Assembly: GCA_945873875.1 (NCBI GenBank) | Contig: CAMCER010000043.1 | Span: 1 to 6,652, forward strand | From: an uncultured Clostridia bacterium | Lineage (GTDB): Bacteria > Bacillota_A > Clostridia > Peptostreptococcales > Anaerovoracaceae | Direction of reading: 5' to 3' | Length of the DNA: 6,652 nucleotides | Part shown: piece by piece, positions 6,632 through 6,652 of the stretch | Numbering within the stretch: position 1 is the first letter of the stretch | Layout: the number at the start of each line of letters is the position of its first letter | Position numbers and translations under genes: made by a program | The notes under the pieces: generated by a model | Database searches by the model: none | What the model was told of the DNA's origin: nothing | Seen by the model: the letters and a program-made list of their open reading frames with translations, nothing else

Positions 6632-6652
6632 ATGTTTGAGATGAGTTCAAAT
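6632..6652 (+). CDS. Start of an unidentified plus-strand gene (runs off the window)
   Basis: Only MFEMSSN is visible, too little to name a product. The call rests on the perfect promoter at 6565-6593 and the ribosome site at 6617-6624. The gene is divergent from the truncated ABC exporter, and its upstream region begins exactly where the exporter homology ends. A mobile-element gene is possible but unproven. Confidence 0.6.

Overview
The window looks like a piece of a Gram-positive (Firmicutes, probably clostridial/Eubacteriales) chromosome. Supporting signs are purine-rich Shine-Dalgarno sequences (GAGGAGG, AAGGAAGG), textbook sigma-A promoters with 17-bp spacers, U-tract terminators, a BioY/BirA pair of the Firmicutes type, and a very long repetitive MBG/Ig-like surface protein with an acidic linker. 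The genus cannot be fixed from the sequence alone; an anaerobic gut or oral commensal would fit.

Layout, minus strand unless stated. Positions 1-3610 hold one large secreted, probably wall-anchored protein. From its N terminus it has a signal peptide, a long acidic low-complexity linker, a glycine-rich beta-helix carbohydrate-binding-like domain, four tandem 165-residue two-domain MBG/Ig-like repeats (exact 495-bp period), a last divergent half repeat and an Asp/Gly/Glu-rich linker that leaves the window at base 1. The reading frame is broken twice: a TGA at 2564-2566 inside a conserved Gly-Ile-Gly motif, and a one-base frame slip at a (TA)3 tract around 2388-2393. As read here it is a pseudogene, a phase-off allele, or a sequence with errors. 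Positions 3611-3887 hold its leader and the terminator of the next operon.

Positions 3888-5486 are a compact birA-bioY operon: biotin protein ligase/repressor followed 21 bp later by the biotin-uptake S-component. It is driven by a near-perfect promoter at 5579-5607 that overlaps a BirA-box-like dyad and is closed by a hairpin terminator at 3826-3870. Together the two genes would import biotin, attach it to carboxylases and shut off their own transcription when biotin is plentiful. No biotin synthesis genes are visible here.

Positions 5754-6545 hold the ATP-binding half of an ABC exporter with all catalytic motifs intact, but its transmembrane half is missing. The ORF loses its family resemblance where the DNA turns sharply AT-rich. 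From that point a perfect consensus promoter (TTGACA-N17-TATAAT) faces the other way and drives a new plus-strand gene starting at 6632, of which only seven codons are visible. This looks like a deletion or insertion junction.

I do not see an undescribed biological system. The items most worth checking are the double disruption of the surface protein and the abrupt truncation of the ABC exporter next to the new promoter.
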